In this document: positions 33,497-43,700 of the stretch, piece after piece | Position numbering within the stretch: position 1 is the first letter of the stretch | How the letters are laid out: each line of letters begins with the position of its first letter | From: Paracoccaceae bacterium | Lineage (GTDB): Bacteria > Pseudomonadota > Alphaproteobacteria > Rhodobacterales > Rhodobacteraceae | Assembly: GCA_947453525.1 (NCBI GenBank) | Contig: CANGHD010000004.1 | Span: forward strand, 1 to 58,668 | Direction of reading: 5' to 3' | DNA length: 58,668 bases | Translations under genes and position numbers: made by a program | The notes under the pieces: generated by a model | Database searches by the model: none | What the model was told of the DNA's origin: nothing | The model's input: the letters and a program-made list of their open reading frames with translations, nothing else

Positions 33497-35324
33497 GGGG
33501 CGGCAGATCTCGAACGACTTTTGGGATCTGTCGAACGCGCTGCAGCGAGACGACCGACTTTCTGCATGGCTGGAGTCTTTGTCTGCGGCAGTGGCCGTGC
33601 CGGGAAGGCTGAGGCCTTTGCGCCTGTCGCTTCAATTCAAGGGAAGCCCGGAAATGGGCTGGCCCAAGGGTCGCCTGCCGTCGGATGCGGCACGGCGCGC
33701 CGCTGCCGAGGCACTTCTGCGGACCCGCCCAGCCTTGGCGGGGCACCTTCCGGGGCATGGGGAATCTGGGGCGGGGCCGACCGCGGTTGCAGTTCCGATC
33801 ACGGTTCCCGGAGGCGATTCTTTGGTTCTGACCCTCGAGGCAGAGATTGCAGATTCCGAGGTGCTAAATCTGGCGATGACATCCCTCTGCCTGGCGATGG
33901 GCTGGGTTCCCGCGACTATGCTTGCCGAGCGTCGCAGCGATGAGACCGGAGCGGAACAGTCTGCTCTGTTGTCGCTGCGGGCTTTGACTGCCTTCATCGC
34001 GCATCACCGCTTCTCGGAAGCCGCGCGCGCGTTGATGACCCATCTCTCCGATCGCCACGGCTGTGACCGCGTTGCCTTGGGTCTCGCAAGCCGGGAGCAC
34101 GTTCGGCTGGAAGCCATTTCGCACACGGGAACCTTCTCGCGCACTTTGGGCCTATCTCGCCGGATCCAAGCTGCGATGGAGGAGGCATTTGATCAGCAAC
34201 GCGTCATCCACTGGCCCTTGCCCGAGGGGGACTCGCGGGACCTGCTCGTAGCGGCGCAGGCGGACCTCGTGGACGGCATATCCGATCGGTTTGTCCTCTC
34301 GGTGCCGTTGTTCGACGGGAAAGCCTATTGCGGCGTTATCCTCTTCGAGCGGACGGGGCGGAGTTTTACAGCAGAAGAATTGCGACGGATCGAAGCCTTA
34401 TGCGCGCTGATGACACCGATCCTGCTCGAAAAGCGGGACAATGATCGCTGGCTCGTGGTCCGTGCCGTCAAATCCTTGCAAGGCGTTCTGGAACTTGCGT
34501 TCGGCCGAAGCCATTTGGTGATCAAGGTTTCGTTGCTTTCGGTCTTGCTGATCATGGGCGCGCTTGTGGTCCTTAAAGGTGACCGGACCGTCGTCGCCGA
34601 AGCCGTTGTGCAGGGCACCGAAGTCCGCACCATTTCGGCTCCCTTCGCCGGGTTCATCGCCGAAGCCCCATTCCGCGAAGGAGATCATGTCTCGAACGGT
34701 GACCTGCTGGTTCGGCTAGATGACCGTGATTTCACTCTTGAACTCACGCGTTTGACGGCGCTGCGCGGGCAGACCGAATTGGAACTGGACAAGGCAATGT
34801 CCGAACACAAACGCTCCGATGCCGCCCTGGCCGAATCTCGCATCCGCCAGAACGACGCCCAGATCGCCTTGACCCAGCAGCAGATCGCGCGCAGCAAGAT
34901 TGTCGCAACCTTCGATGGAACCGTGATTTCGGGGGATCTGAGCCACACCATAGGCGGGTCCGTCGACCAAGGCCAACCTCTGCTTGTAGTTGCCCCCCTG
35001 ACCGATTTCCGGGTTGACCTGATGGTCCCGGAGGACGCGGTCGACTTGATCAAGGCCGATCAGAGCGCTGCACTGAAGGTCGCTCCGCTGCCCGAACGAT
35101 CCTATGCCCTGATCTTGCGCGAAGCCATGCCGGTGGCACGGTATGAAAATGGCCAAACGCGCTATCAAGTCGAGGCGCGCTTCGTCACGAGGCCAGGGGA
35201 ACTGGTCCCCGGGATGACCGGAATTGCCCGGATCAACCTGGGCCGCGCCTCTCTGGCCGAGTTGTGGCTTGGACCCTTCTCCGATCGTCTGCGGCTGTGG
35301 CTATGGCGAAACATGGCGTTTTGA
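33480..35324 (+). CDS. GAF-domain / HlyD-type membrane fusion protein
   Basis: The protein has 614 residues. Start ATG has AAGGAG 7 nt upstream (33467-33472). The first 150 residues are unassigned. A GAF-like region spans about 160-315. One membrane helix follows (about 346-366), then a HlyD/biotinyl-lipoyl region beginning with A-P-F-A-G-F-I (about 386), a coiled-coil hairpin (about 418-470) and a beta-barrel region. The order predicts a cytosolic sensor-like domain joined through one helix to a periplasmic adaptor. HlyD proteins bridge an inner-membrane exporter to the outer membrane. The gene ends 1 nt before the M50 gene, so the two products probably act together. The GAF ligand, if any, is unknown. 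The pairing of GAF with an adaptor is unusual. Confidence 0.85.
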   Translation: MDTASEGRQISNDFWDLSNALQRDDRLSAWLESLSAAVAVPGRLRPLRLSLQFKGSPEMGWPKGRLPSDAARRAAAEALLRTRPALAGHLPGHGESGAGPTAVAVPITVPGGDSLVLTLEAEIADSEVLNLAMTSLCLAMGWVPATMLAERRSDETGAEQSALLSLRALTAFIAHHRFSEAARALMTHLSDRHGCDRVALGLASREHVRLEAISHTGTFSRTLGLSRRIQAAMEEAFDQQRVIHWPLPEGDSRDLLVAAQADLVDGISDRFVLSVPLFDGKAYCGVILFERTGRSFTAEELRRIEALCALMTPILLEKRDNDRWLVVRAVKSLQGVLELAFGRSHLVIKVSLLSVLLIMGALVVLKGDRTVVAEAVVQGTEVRTISAPFAGFIAEAPFREGDHVSNGDLLVRLDDRDFTLELTRLTALRGQTELELDKAMSEHKRSDAALAESRIRQNDAQIALTQQQIARSKIVATFDGTVISGDLSHTIGGSVDQGQPLLVVAPLTDFRVDLMVPEDAVDLIKADQSAALKVAPLPERSYALILREAMPVARYENGQTRYQVEARFVTRPGELVPGMTGIARINLGRASLAELWLGPFSDRLRLWLWRNMAF

Positions 35325-35325
35325 C

Positions 35326-37473
35326 ATGGCGACGGCCTTTCTTTCCTCGGACTGGTATCGGGTTGCTGACCTTCGGTTGCGCCGCCAAAGTCATATCCGG
35401 ACGGTCCGGCACGTCTATCGTGGCGAGGCATGGCATGTCCTGCAAGACCCGCAGAACGGCAAAGTCCACAGGCTCGCCGAGACCGCATATGCCTTCTTCG
35501 CGCGCCTGGACGGGACGCGAACCGTGCAGGAAATCTGGCTGCGGCTTTGCGACTTGTTTCCGAAATGGCCGCCTTCGCAAACGGAAATCCTTCAGCTTCT
35601 GGCGCAGTTGCATGACAGCGACCTCATCATCGGAGACCGGATGCCGAACCTTGCAGAAATCGACCGGCGCGCCCGTACCGAAGAGCGTCGGACGTTCCTC
35701 AGCTACGTGAAAAATCCCCTGTCCCTCCGCCTCCCTCTATTTGACCCCGAACCCCTTCTCACGCGCACGGGTTGGATCGGTCGCAGTGTCTTTTCGGTCT
35801 GGGGCGGGATTGTTTGGACCCTGTTGCTTCTCGCGGCCTTGACTGAAGCCTTCATGAATTTCGGCACCGAGCGGTTGCCGAAATTCGAGCAGATCTCGAC
35901 GGCATCGAACCTGGCCTATTTGGCCGTCGCCTATGTCTTGATGAAGGCATTGCACGAACTTGGGCATGGATGGGCGGTGAAGCGCTGGGGGGGCGAAGTG
36001 CGGGAGTTCGGCGTGATGCTGCTGGTCTTCTTTCCTGTGCCTTACGTGGATGCATCGCAGGCCACGTTCTTTCCCAACAAATGGCAACGGATGGTCGTCA
36101 GCGCGGCCGGGATCATGGTGGAACTCGCCGTCGCATCTTTTGCATTTCTTGTGTGGTTGGCCGCCGATTCCGGCACGCTGCGGACGCTGGCTTACAACCT
36201 GATGATGATCGGCGGCATCTCTACCCTGCTCTTCAATGGAAATCCGCTTCTGCGCTTCGATGGCTATTTCGTTTTCGCGGACTTCTTCGAAAGCCCCAAT
36301 CTGGGCCAGCGGAGCAATCAGTATTTCTGGTATCTGGTCCGGAAGAACGTCCTGCGCGATCAGGAGACGCGGCCCCCCGTCATGGCGCCGCGCGAAGGGC
36401 TGTTCCTGTTCTTGTATGCGGCGATTTCCTTCGTTTACAGGATGTCGGTCCTTTTCTTCATCTCGATCTTTCTCGCGTTGACGATGCCGCTGATCGGCAC
36501 GTTGATGGTGATCTGGAGCCTGTTCACTGCACTGGTCATGCCCTTGGCAAAGGGTCTTCGCTACCTTGCTGCCGATCCATCGATTGATCTGATCCGCGGT
36601 CAGGTCGTCGTGAAAGTCGGCGGCGCCTTCAGTGTCGTCCTTGCCTTCCTCTTCGTGCTTCCGCTGCCAAACATGACCGTTGCCGATGCAGTGCTTGAGC
36701 CCGGAAATGGCGGTCTGGTGCGGGTTCAGGGGCGCGGCTTCGTGGAGCAAGTCTTGGTGAAGGACGGACAGTCCGTAAAGCCGGGAACAGCCGTCATGGA
36801 ATTGAGCGATCCGCTGGTCTCGCTGCAGCGCAAGCAGGCCGAGGCTGACCGTGACGATGCCGTTGCACGGCTTGGCGCTTTGCCGCTGTCCGATCAGAAT
36901 GGTCGGCAACTGTGGCGCGATCAATTGGCATTCACCGAGGCAAAATTGGCTGATCTGACCAAGCGAGAAGCTGGTTTGGTCGTCCATGCAGATGCTGTTG
37001 GCCTAATTTACGTGCCGAACCGTGTGGAATTGCCCGGACGCCTTGTCCGACAGGGCGAAGTTGTCGCCGTCATACTTTCGCCCGGGCCCACGCGCTGGCA
37101 AGTCGCCATTCCCGCAACGGCGGCACCCGATGTTGACGGCGGGAACCGGATCATCGAACTTGTCCCACGACCCAGCCATGGTGTGACGTTGGAAGCGCAT
37201 ATCCTGACGCGCGCGGCTGAGGTGACGACCTCTCTGCCCTCATTCGGTCTGACCACCAAGGGCGGAGGTCTGCTGCTCGCCGATCCGTCATCGCAGACCC
37301 CGGTAAGTCTCGAACCCGTTGTAAATTATTTACTTGAAGTTGCGCCGTCCACTGCCGGGCCCTTCCCGCAGGGCTCACGTGCAAGAATTCGCTTCATCCA
37401 CGATCCTTCGCCGATCGGGCCGCGCATCTGGCGGTCGGTCGAGCGGACATTCCTTCGCCAATTCGGGGGCTGA
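35326..37473 (+). CDS. PqqD-like / M50 site-2-type metalloprotease / lipoyl-HlyD fusion
   Basis: The ATG at 35326, 1 nt after the preceding stop, is chosen; an upstream in-frame ATG (35224) would lie deep inside that gene. The product has 715 residues. Residues about 30-105 look like a PqqD-type peptide-binding fold. Multiple membrane helices follow. Zinc-site motif H-E-L-G-H is at 210-214, and the second motif N-P-L-L-R-F-D-G-Y is at 306-314 with Asp312 as likely third ligand, so the protease site looks intact. After further helices the C-terminal third (from about 455) is a lipoyl/HlyD adaptor-like region with a short coiled coil. Similar M50 proteins (YydH-type) occur in peptide-export clusters. 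Here the likely partner is the giant protein or its adaptor. Whether it cuts a substrate or uses the fold as a channel part is unknown. Confidence 0.85.
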   Translation: MATAFLSSDWYRVADLRLRRQSHIRTVRHVYRGEAWHVLQDPQNGKVHRLAETAYAFFARLDGTRTVQEIWLRLCDLFPKWPPSQTEILQLLAQLHDSDLIIGDRMPNLAEIDRRARTEERRTFLSYVKNPLSLRLPLFDPEPLLTRTGWIGRSVFSVWGGIVWTLLLLAALTEAFMNFGTERLPKFEQISTASNLAYLAVAYVLMKALHELGHGWAVKRWGGEVREFGVMLLVFFPVPYVDASQATFFPNKWQRMVVSAAGIMVELAVASFAFLVWLAADSGTLRTLAYNLMMIGGISTLLFNGNPLLRFDGYFVFADFFESPNLGQRSNQYFWYLVRKNVLRDQETRPPVMAPREGLFLFLYAAISFVYRMSVLFFISIFLALTMPLIGTLMVIWSLFTALVMPLAKGLRYLAADPSIDLIRGQVVVKVGGAFSVVLAFLFVLPLPNMTVADAVLEPGNGGLVRVQGRGFVEQVLVKDGQSVKPGTAVMELSDPLVSLQRKQAEADRDDAVARLGALPLSDQNGRQLWRDQLAFTEAKLADLTKREAGLVVHADAVGLIYVPNRVELPGRLVRQGEVVAVILSPGPTRWQVAIPATAAPDVDGGNRIIELVPRPSHGVTLEAHILTRAAEVTTSLPSFGLTTKGGGLLLADPSSQTPVSLEPVVNYLLEVAPSTAGPFPQGSRARIRFIHDPSPIGPRIWRSVERTFLRQFGG

Positions 37474-37476
37474 TCC

Positions 37477-39468
37477 ATGGCATCTCGCATCTTGCCCGAT
37501 ATCGAAGAATATCCAGAACGCCCAGCGACCGCCTCGACCGATTGGGATGCCCGCATTCTGGGAATTGCTTCCCGCCTCGACCCGCGCCGCTTCATGCGGC
37601 GGAGTTGGGGTGGCGGGCACAAATTCGCGCGTCTGGTCGCGGATGAATGCGCAAAGATAAGCTCCGAAGCTTTTGATCCGGAAAGATTACAGCGGAAGTC
37701 AGTGCTTCTGCGCCGATCAACACGACGTGGGCGGGTGCCCGATTTTGTGTTGGCCCCAGTTCTGGCCGAAGTTTGCGAGGCGTCGCTTCGTGTTCTGGGA
37801 AAGAAGCCGTTCGATGTGCAGGTCGTGGTGATCCGCACGCTGTTCGATGGCGAAGTAGCCGAAATGGGCACAGGGGAAGGCAAAAGCCTAACCGCCGCCA
37901 TAGGGGCTGCGGCTCTGGCTCTTTCGGGACGCCGCGTTCACGTGATGACCGTCAACGACTACCTGGCCGCCCGCGATGCCGAGACCTTTGGCGCGCTCTT
38001 CGCGGAACTGGGCCTGAAGGCCGAGCATGTGACGGATGAGACTGCCCTTGACGGGCGCAAAGAGAAGTATCGTGCCGATGTGGTCTTTTCGGCTGCTAAG
38101 AACATCCTGTTCGACTATCTGCGCGACAAGACGGGGCCGGAGGCCGATCAACTTCGCGGGCTCGCCCGCAAACTCGTGAACCTGGTCCGCCCCGAGGGCG
38201 CCGGAGAGGTTTCGATCCTGCAGGGTCTTGATGCCGTGATCGTCGATGAGGCGGATTCCGTCCTTATCGACCAAGCCGCAACACCCTTTATCCTGTCGGC
38301 AGGCGAGGCTGCGCTTGGTGGGCTGGATACCGCGACGCTGTTGAAGACGCTTGAAATGGCGCGCGGTCTGCGAGACGGCGTCGACTACAGACGCTCGGAA
38401 TCGTTGCGACGGGTTAACCTGACCGACGCGGGGCGTGGCCATCTTGTTTCCCTTGCGACGGATGCGGTGGGCTTGGCAGCGGTGGCACCCGTGCGCGAAC
38501 ACCTTGCGGCGCAGGCTCTCGTTGCGCTGCACATGCTGGAGAAGAACCGCGACTATGTGCTGACCGAGAAGGGTCTTGCCATCATTGATGAAAGCACAGG
38601 GCGTCTGATGCCTGACCGGCAATGGTCCGAAGGTCTGCATCAGTTCGTGGAACTGAAGGAAGGGCTGGAGCCGAGTGAGATCCGCAGAACCTTGGGGCGG
38701 ATCACGTTCCAGCGCTTCTTCCCACGCTATCGCCATGTCTGCGGCATGACTGGAACTGCCCGCGCCGCAGCGCGGGAACTGGGCGAAGTCTATGGCTTGA
38801 AGGTGCGGCACATCCTGCCTAGACGCCCGGACATCCGGCGTTGGGCCAAAATCGCCATTCTGCGCGATGCCCAAACGAAATGGGCCGAAGTGGCGAAGCT
38901 TGCTGGCACTCTGAGCCGCGCCGGAGCCCCCGTGCTGATCGGAACACGCAGTCTCGACGCATCGCATGCCTGCTCGGCGGTCTTGCGGGAAGCAGGATTG
39001 ACCCATGCCCTTTTGACAGCGGAGCATGTCGCGCAAGAAGCCGAGATCGTTTCCGAGGCTGGGCACCCCGGGTGTATTACCGTGGCCACGAACATGGCCG
39101 GGCGAGGAACCGACATCCTTTTGTCCGAAGCGTCGCGCCAAGGCGGTGGCCTGCAGGTGATCCTGACAGAGTTGCATGGCAACAGCCGGATCGACCGTCA
39201 GCTTTGCGGTCGCTGTGGGCGGCAGGGGGATCCCGGCGCCGTGCATCGCGTGTTGAGCCTCGAAGACGAAATTGTCGCATCGGAGGGGCCTCTGGCTGCC
39301 GCTCTTCTGCGCTTGGTGCTGAAAATCGGCGGCGCGCGTCTGTGTCATGGCGGCATGGTCGTGCTGCAGATCCGGCAGACCAGACGGGCAGAACGTGGTC
39401 GAGCTGACCTGGCGCGACAGGAGCGGCAAAGAGAACGTCAATTGGCATTGTCGGGGCGGATGGAATGA
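37477..39468 (+). CDS. Shortened SecA-like translocase ATPase
   Basis: The protein has 663 residues, against about 900 for housekeeping SecA. Seen: Walker A region M-G-T-G-E-G-K-S (130-137), T-V-N-D-Y-L-A-A-R-D, Walker B as V-I-V-D-E-A-D (254-260), a short preprotein-binding-like region, G-M-T-G-T-A, T-N-M-A-G-R-G-T-D-I, and C-G-R-C-G-R-Q-G-D-P-G near the end of the second nucleotide-binding domain. The catalytic core looks active. The helical scaffold/wing region and the C-terminal zinc tail are missing; only a short basic helix follows. It starts 3 nt after the M50 gene. I infer a dedicated motor for exporting the giant protein. It is unlikely to be the cell's main SecA. Confidence 0.85.
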   Translation: MASRILPDIEEYPERPATASTDWDARILGIASRLDPRRFMRRSWGGGHKFARLVADECAKISSEAFDPERLQRKSVLLRRSTRRGRVPDFVLAPVLAEVCEASLRVLGKKPFDVQVVVIRTLFDGEVAEMGTGEGKSLTAAIGAAALALSGRRVHVMTVNDYLAARDAETFGALFAELGLKAEHVTDETALDGRKEKYRADVVFSAAKNILFDYLRDKTGPEADQLRGLARKLVNLVRPEGAGEVSILQGLDAVIVDEADSVLIDQAATPFILSAGEAALGGLDTATLLKTLEMARGLRDGVDYRRSESLRRVNLTDAGRGHLVSLATDAVGLAAVAPVREHLAAQALVALHMLEKNRDYVLTEKGLAIIDESTGRLMPDRQWSEGLHQFVELKEGLEPSEIRRTLGRITFQRFFPRYRHVCGMTGTARAAARELGEVYGLKVRHILPRRPDIRRWAKIAILRDAQTKWAEVAKLAGTLSRAGAPVLIGTRSLDASHACSAVLREAGLTHALLTAEHVAQEAEIVSEAGHPGCITVATNMAGRGTDILLSEASRQGGGLQVILTELHGNSRIDRQLCGRCGRQGDPGAVHRVLSLEDEIVASEGPLAAALLRLVLKIGGARLCHGGMVVLQIRQTRRAERGRADLARQERQRERQLALSGRME

Positions 39469-40718
39469 GGATCAGCATGTTTAGATGGATGGTTGCGATC
39501 GGTCGTGCGTTGCCGGCGGCTGCGGCTTTAGTGGGCGGATTGGCAACTTGTCAGGCGCAAGACCTGCCGACGCATTCCGTCTCATTCGACCCCGCCAAGG
39601 CAGATTGCCGCATCACCCTCGAACCCGACGGAACGACGGGGGCCCATCCGGCCCGGCTGTTCATTGCGTCGGACATGCTGAAACCCTCTTTCGCCTTCGG
39701 GCTGGACGGCACCGGAATTGTCAATGCCGTGTTGATCCGCAACGGAGAGCGATATCCGTTCATCGGACAGGACGGGCTTTCTCCTTCTGATTTGCGTAAT
39801 GATCCAATCTGGATCCTGCTTGATGCAGGATCTGACGTTACGGGCAGCCTTTACCTGACCGTCCGCAACGATGATGGCGGGTATTCAAGCTCCCGCTATG
39901 ACAAGCTCAGCCATGACGGAATCTTGCGGCTCGCCACTTTGGCTTGCGGTGCAGAGGGTCTGGATTCGCCTGCACTTACCCAGGTCGAGCATCGCGGTGC
40001 CGAGGCCCGGATGGTTCTGTCGGATGCGGATCGCCTGCATATCCGCAAAGTTCTGTCGGAACGTTACGGGGCCGGCGACATTGACGTCGGCGACAGCGGC
40101 ATCTTCACGGTGACAGATCGTCGCTTCATCGCGCAATTCAACATGGACGAAAAACATCCGTCTGGCGAATACCTTTGGCCGGCGGCGGTTCCCGACTTGC
40201 TGAAAATGGCGGTGAAAGAGGTCACCGCTGACCCCACCACCGCGCCGGATGAGACGGAATTGGCCCGACATGGCGCCTGGTCCGTCTTGCTGGATCGCGG
40301 CCGCGGAATCTGTCGCATTGCAACGATGGCGAGTGTTTCAGAGGGGCGCGACAAGAGCTTTCGCATGGAATTTTCGGTCGATGTCAAAGGAACCGGCGGA
40401 ATGATGGCGATCGACCTCGTGAAACCAAACCCGTTCCGTGCGGATGCGCCGCTTGGGGCCATGATTGGCAGCACCGGGTTCCCCTTGATGGTCGAACCGA
40501 AAACCGGGGCCATTATCCCCCAGCCTTTTGCTGATGGGTCCATGTCCAACGATCTCACCAAGGCTTTGCGGACCGGCAAGGTCGTGGAAATCGGCGGGGT
40601 CGGCACTGACCCAAGCGCGCCGACACACCTATCGTTCAGCCTGATCGGCTTTGCGGCCGCTTTCAAAGACATGGCGAACGCCTGTAACCGACCCGGAATC
40701 CTCGGATGGATAGAGTGA
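39465..40718 (+). CDS. Secreted protein of unknown function, possibly two-domain
   Basis: The ATG at 39465 overlaps the SecA-like stop (ATGA); a second ATG at 39477 is possible. The 417-residue product starts with a signal peptide (hydrophobic A-A-A-A-L-V-G-G-L-A, cleavage near C-Q-A-Q-D). Two similar-looking halves each contain an early C-R-I motif (about 45 and 285), strand-rich sequence and a glycine-rich centre. The end L-S-F-S-L-I-G-F-A-A-A-F has the look of invasion-associated-locus-B-like proteins, but this is weak. It is likely a periplasmic or surface accessory of the export operon, coupled to both neighbours by overlapping start/stop codons. Confidence 0.7.
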   Translation: MRISMFRWMVAIGRALPAAAALVGGLATCQAQDLPTHSVSFDPAKADCRITLEPDGTTGAHPARLFIASDMLKPSFAFGLDGTGIVNAVLIRNGERYPFIGQDGLSPSDLRNDPIWILLDAGSDVTGSLYLTVRNDDGGYSSSRYDKLSHDGILRLATLACGAEGLDSPALTQVEHRGAEARMVLSDADRLHIRKVLSERYGAGDIDVGDSGIFTVTDRRFIAQFNMDEKHPSGEYLWPAAVPDLLKMAVKEVTADPTTAPDETELARHGAWSVLLDRGRGICRIATMASVSEGRDKSFRMEFSVDVKGTGGMMAIDLVKPNPFRADAPLGAMIGSTGFPLMVEPKTGAIIPQPFADGSMSNDLTKALRTGKVVEIGGVGTDPSAPTHLSFSLIGFAAAFKDMANACNRPGILGWIE

Positions 40719-43700
40719 TGCGTGGGCTCTTCCTCTTGGCCGCTTTCTTGCTATCAGGGCCAGCCGTGGCCGACAGCGTGATCCCAAGGGTCGGGCCTCT
40801 GCCAATTCTCGCTGTGGATGGCAGTGTCAGCGGCACGGCAAACGTCCAGTTTGGCCAAAAACTGACCATCCTCTCCGAGAACAGCGGGGTCCTGACGGTT
40901 CAAGATGGTTCCGGCGAACAATTGCGCGTTAGAGCCACCGACGTGATTGCCGCGCCAAAAGTCGGCCTTGCCCTGATGCCCGCAAACCAGCCCCCCGGGT
41001 CAGCCACCGATCGCCCTGATCTGCAATTGTGGGACAGCGCCTTTCAACTGCGCGTGTTTCTGGCAGGTGCCGGGTCTGGCAATCTCGTTCCATCCCTGAC
41101 GATTCCGGCCGGAAGCGATCTCGGCAGGGTTCGACTGCCCATCATGTCAATTGAAAAGGCCGAAACTTCCGTCGGTTCGCCTGTCACAATGGTTCAGGCA
41201 TTGTTCCCGATCTTGCTCAAGTCGCTTGATCCCGCCGGTCAGGAGCAGGGGCGCAAGGTTGTCTTGCATGTCCTTGTCGACGGAAGCGACTACCCAAGAC
41301 CTTTCATGGTTGAAAAACTGCGTCTGCTCTCTCGCGCGCTGGCCGAGCGGCCAACCATGCTGGGCCCTGAGCTACATTTCACGCGGCAGATACTGTTTGA
41401 ATCCGGCGCCGTGCACGACGATGGCATGGTTTCGGCCAGTGGGCTCCGCTCTGAATGGTCCGCGGCGCCTGAAACAAAGAAGAAGGCCGGTCTGACGGCG
41501 GCACTTACTTCTGCACTTCAGAGAATGGCCGACGGCATTGATCCGACCGACCATGCAGTACATCTGGTGCTGATCCTGCTTGGTCCGGGCCTTTCTGACG
41601 ATGCTGCCGCACTGAAGTCCGCCAGTGCGGTTGGTGCAAGTCTGGCTGCGCGCCGGGCCGATGGTGCCGAGATCCGTGGTATCTTGTTGGCACAGGGCAC
41701 GCCTGAGCCAAACCCAGCCAATGGCGCAGTTCTGGCAGACGTGGCCGGCGGCGCTGAAACCAAACTTGCCGATTTCGGGGCAGATCTCTTGCCCCAATTG
41801 GCGGACCTTACAGCGACCATGACCCACGACTCCAAGGACAACCGTGTGAAAGCGATCTGCACTGAAGCGACCGCTGATGATATCCCTTGTGTAATTCCTG
41901 CAAACTCGATCCTGCGGCCAGAAGCCGCCAGCGCGCTTGCTCCGGAAGGACACACGACTTGGGTCGCGGTTCCGCTATGGCTGGTGTCGGAATCCGCGCC
42001 CTTGGATCTTGTGCCCGACGGCTCGGTCGTGGCCGACGTCCATGTCAATCAAGCTGATATTCGGGCCTGTGCTGCAGCTGGCTCTGTGTGGGATGCAGGT
42101 GCCATGGCTTGTAGCCCGACAGGAGCTGGACCAACGGCGGATCCCTCCGGTCAATTGGCCAAACTCCAAGAGGAACTCATAACTTCAACTTCGGAACGCG
42201 ACGCCGCAAGAAATACGCTGAGCCTGCGTGGCTCGGCATGGAACGATGAAAGGGCCGACCTTGGCAGACAGCTTGCGTCGGCCAATGATGATCGTGATGC
42301 CGCTCGCATGGAAGTGGCCAAGCTTGAAGCAAAGGTTGCCAGCCAAACCGCTGCACTGCAGGACAGCCAGAACAGGGCGGCGGCACAGGCAGGCCAGTTG
42401 ATACAGTTGGCCACGGAGGCGCTGACCGTCAAAGCCGGTCTGGTGGCGGCGCGCAAGCGAGACGCAGAACTGTCATTCGACCTCGATCAGCGGACCGGTG
42501 AGTTGTCGGCCGCCATCTCGCAGCTTGCCAAGCTTGGACAGGCAGACGAACAGAAAAATGCGAGCTTAGCTGCTGCCCAATCCCGGCTCGCCGCCGAGGA
42601 AGACACAGTGAAATCTCTGGCGCAGTCACTCGATGAGGCAAAGGCGGCAAAGGACGATGTCGAAGCCAAAGCCGCGCAGGCTCAGGCTGCCCTGCAGGAA
42701 CGCTTGATTTCAAGCGAAACCCGCACGACCGCGCTTGAAAGGACCACTGCAACGCTTTCCCAATCCCTCGATAAGGAACGGGCCGCGAAGGCCGACAGTG
42801 AGGCCAAGGCCGCGCAGGCTCAGGCTGATCTGGAAGATCGTCTTGGATCAAGCGAGAAGGGAAATGCCGCACTTGAAGCGCAAATCGCACAGGCGCAGAC
42901 CACGATCGCGGCTTTGATGGTTGCCAAAGACGATGTTTCTGAGCGTCTTGCAAAGGCCGAAGCTGAAACGGCAAGTGCTGAACAAGGCTTGCAGGAAAAA
43001 GCAGCTGAGATTTCTGACCTCAATTCTAAACTCCAAACCCTCACCGGTTCGCTCGAGGACAGCGCGCAGCATCTCGCTGACCTTGACGCCACGCTGGCAG
43101 ATGAACGCCAACACAACCAAACCGCTCAGGCCGATGCTGCAGCAGAAATCATCAGGCTGAATGGTGAGGTCGCCGACCTGGCCAAGACCGGAGACGTGAA
43201 TGCAACGCTCTTAGCCCAATCTCACGACGCACAGGCCCGTCTGACCAGAATAGAAGCAGAGAACGATGCGCTTGCGAAGGCCAACGCTGACGCAGCTTCA
43301 AAGCTGAAGACCCTGTCAAGCGCTGCCGGTCTGGCCAATGCCAAGGTCGTTCTCGTAAGTCAGGATCTCGCCGTGACAAGACAAAAACTGGAAGCCACAC
43401 TGACCGAGAGCATGGCGCAGATCGAGGCCCTTCAGGAGCAGGTCAAGGCGCTTACAAAGACACGCGGCGATCTGTCGGATTCAGTCGCGCTGTTGAGCGC
43501 CGAAAAAGACAGGGCGGCGGCCGCCTTTCAAGCGGAACGCGACACTCTCGTCAAACGCATAGGCGACCTTCAAGCGCAATTGAGCACCCTGCTTGTGGAC
43601 AGCGACCAACCGGTCAGCACTACCGATCCTTCCGCCGCAGCCGTATCCCCGCCTCTCGGCGCAGAAACGGCTCTTCGGCCAAAGCCGCGCCCCACTGGCT

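Noticed and set aside
35737-36987. Minus-strand frame of 416 codons across the M50 gene
   Set aside because: Antisense to a well-supported gene with intact zinc motifs; its product has shadow-like H/Q/R/D composition.
37888-39441. Minus-strand frame of 517 codons across the SecA-like gene
   Set aside because: Antisense to a gene with clear ATPase motifs; no recognisable protein family in the translation.
37477-39468. Housekeeping SecA
   Set aside because: About 240 residues shorter than usual, with the scaffold and zinc tail missing, and set in a surface-protein operon, so a dedicated paralogue is more likely.
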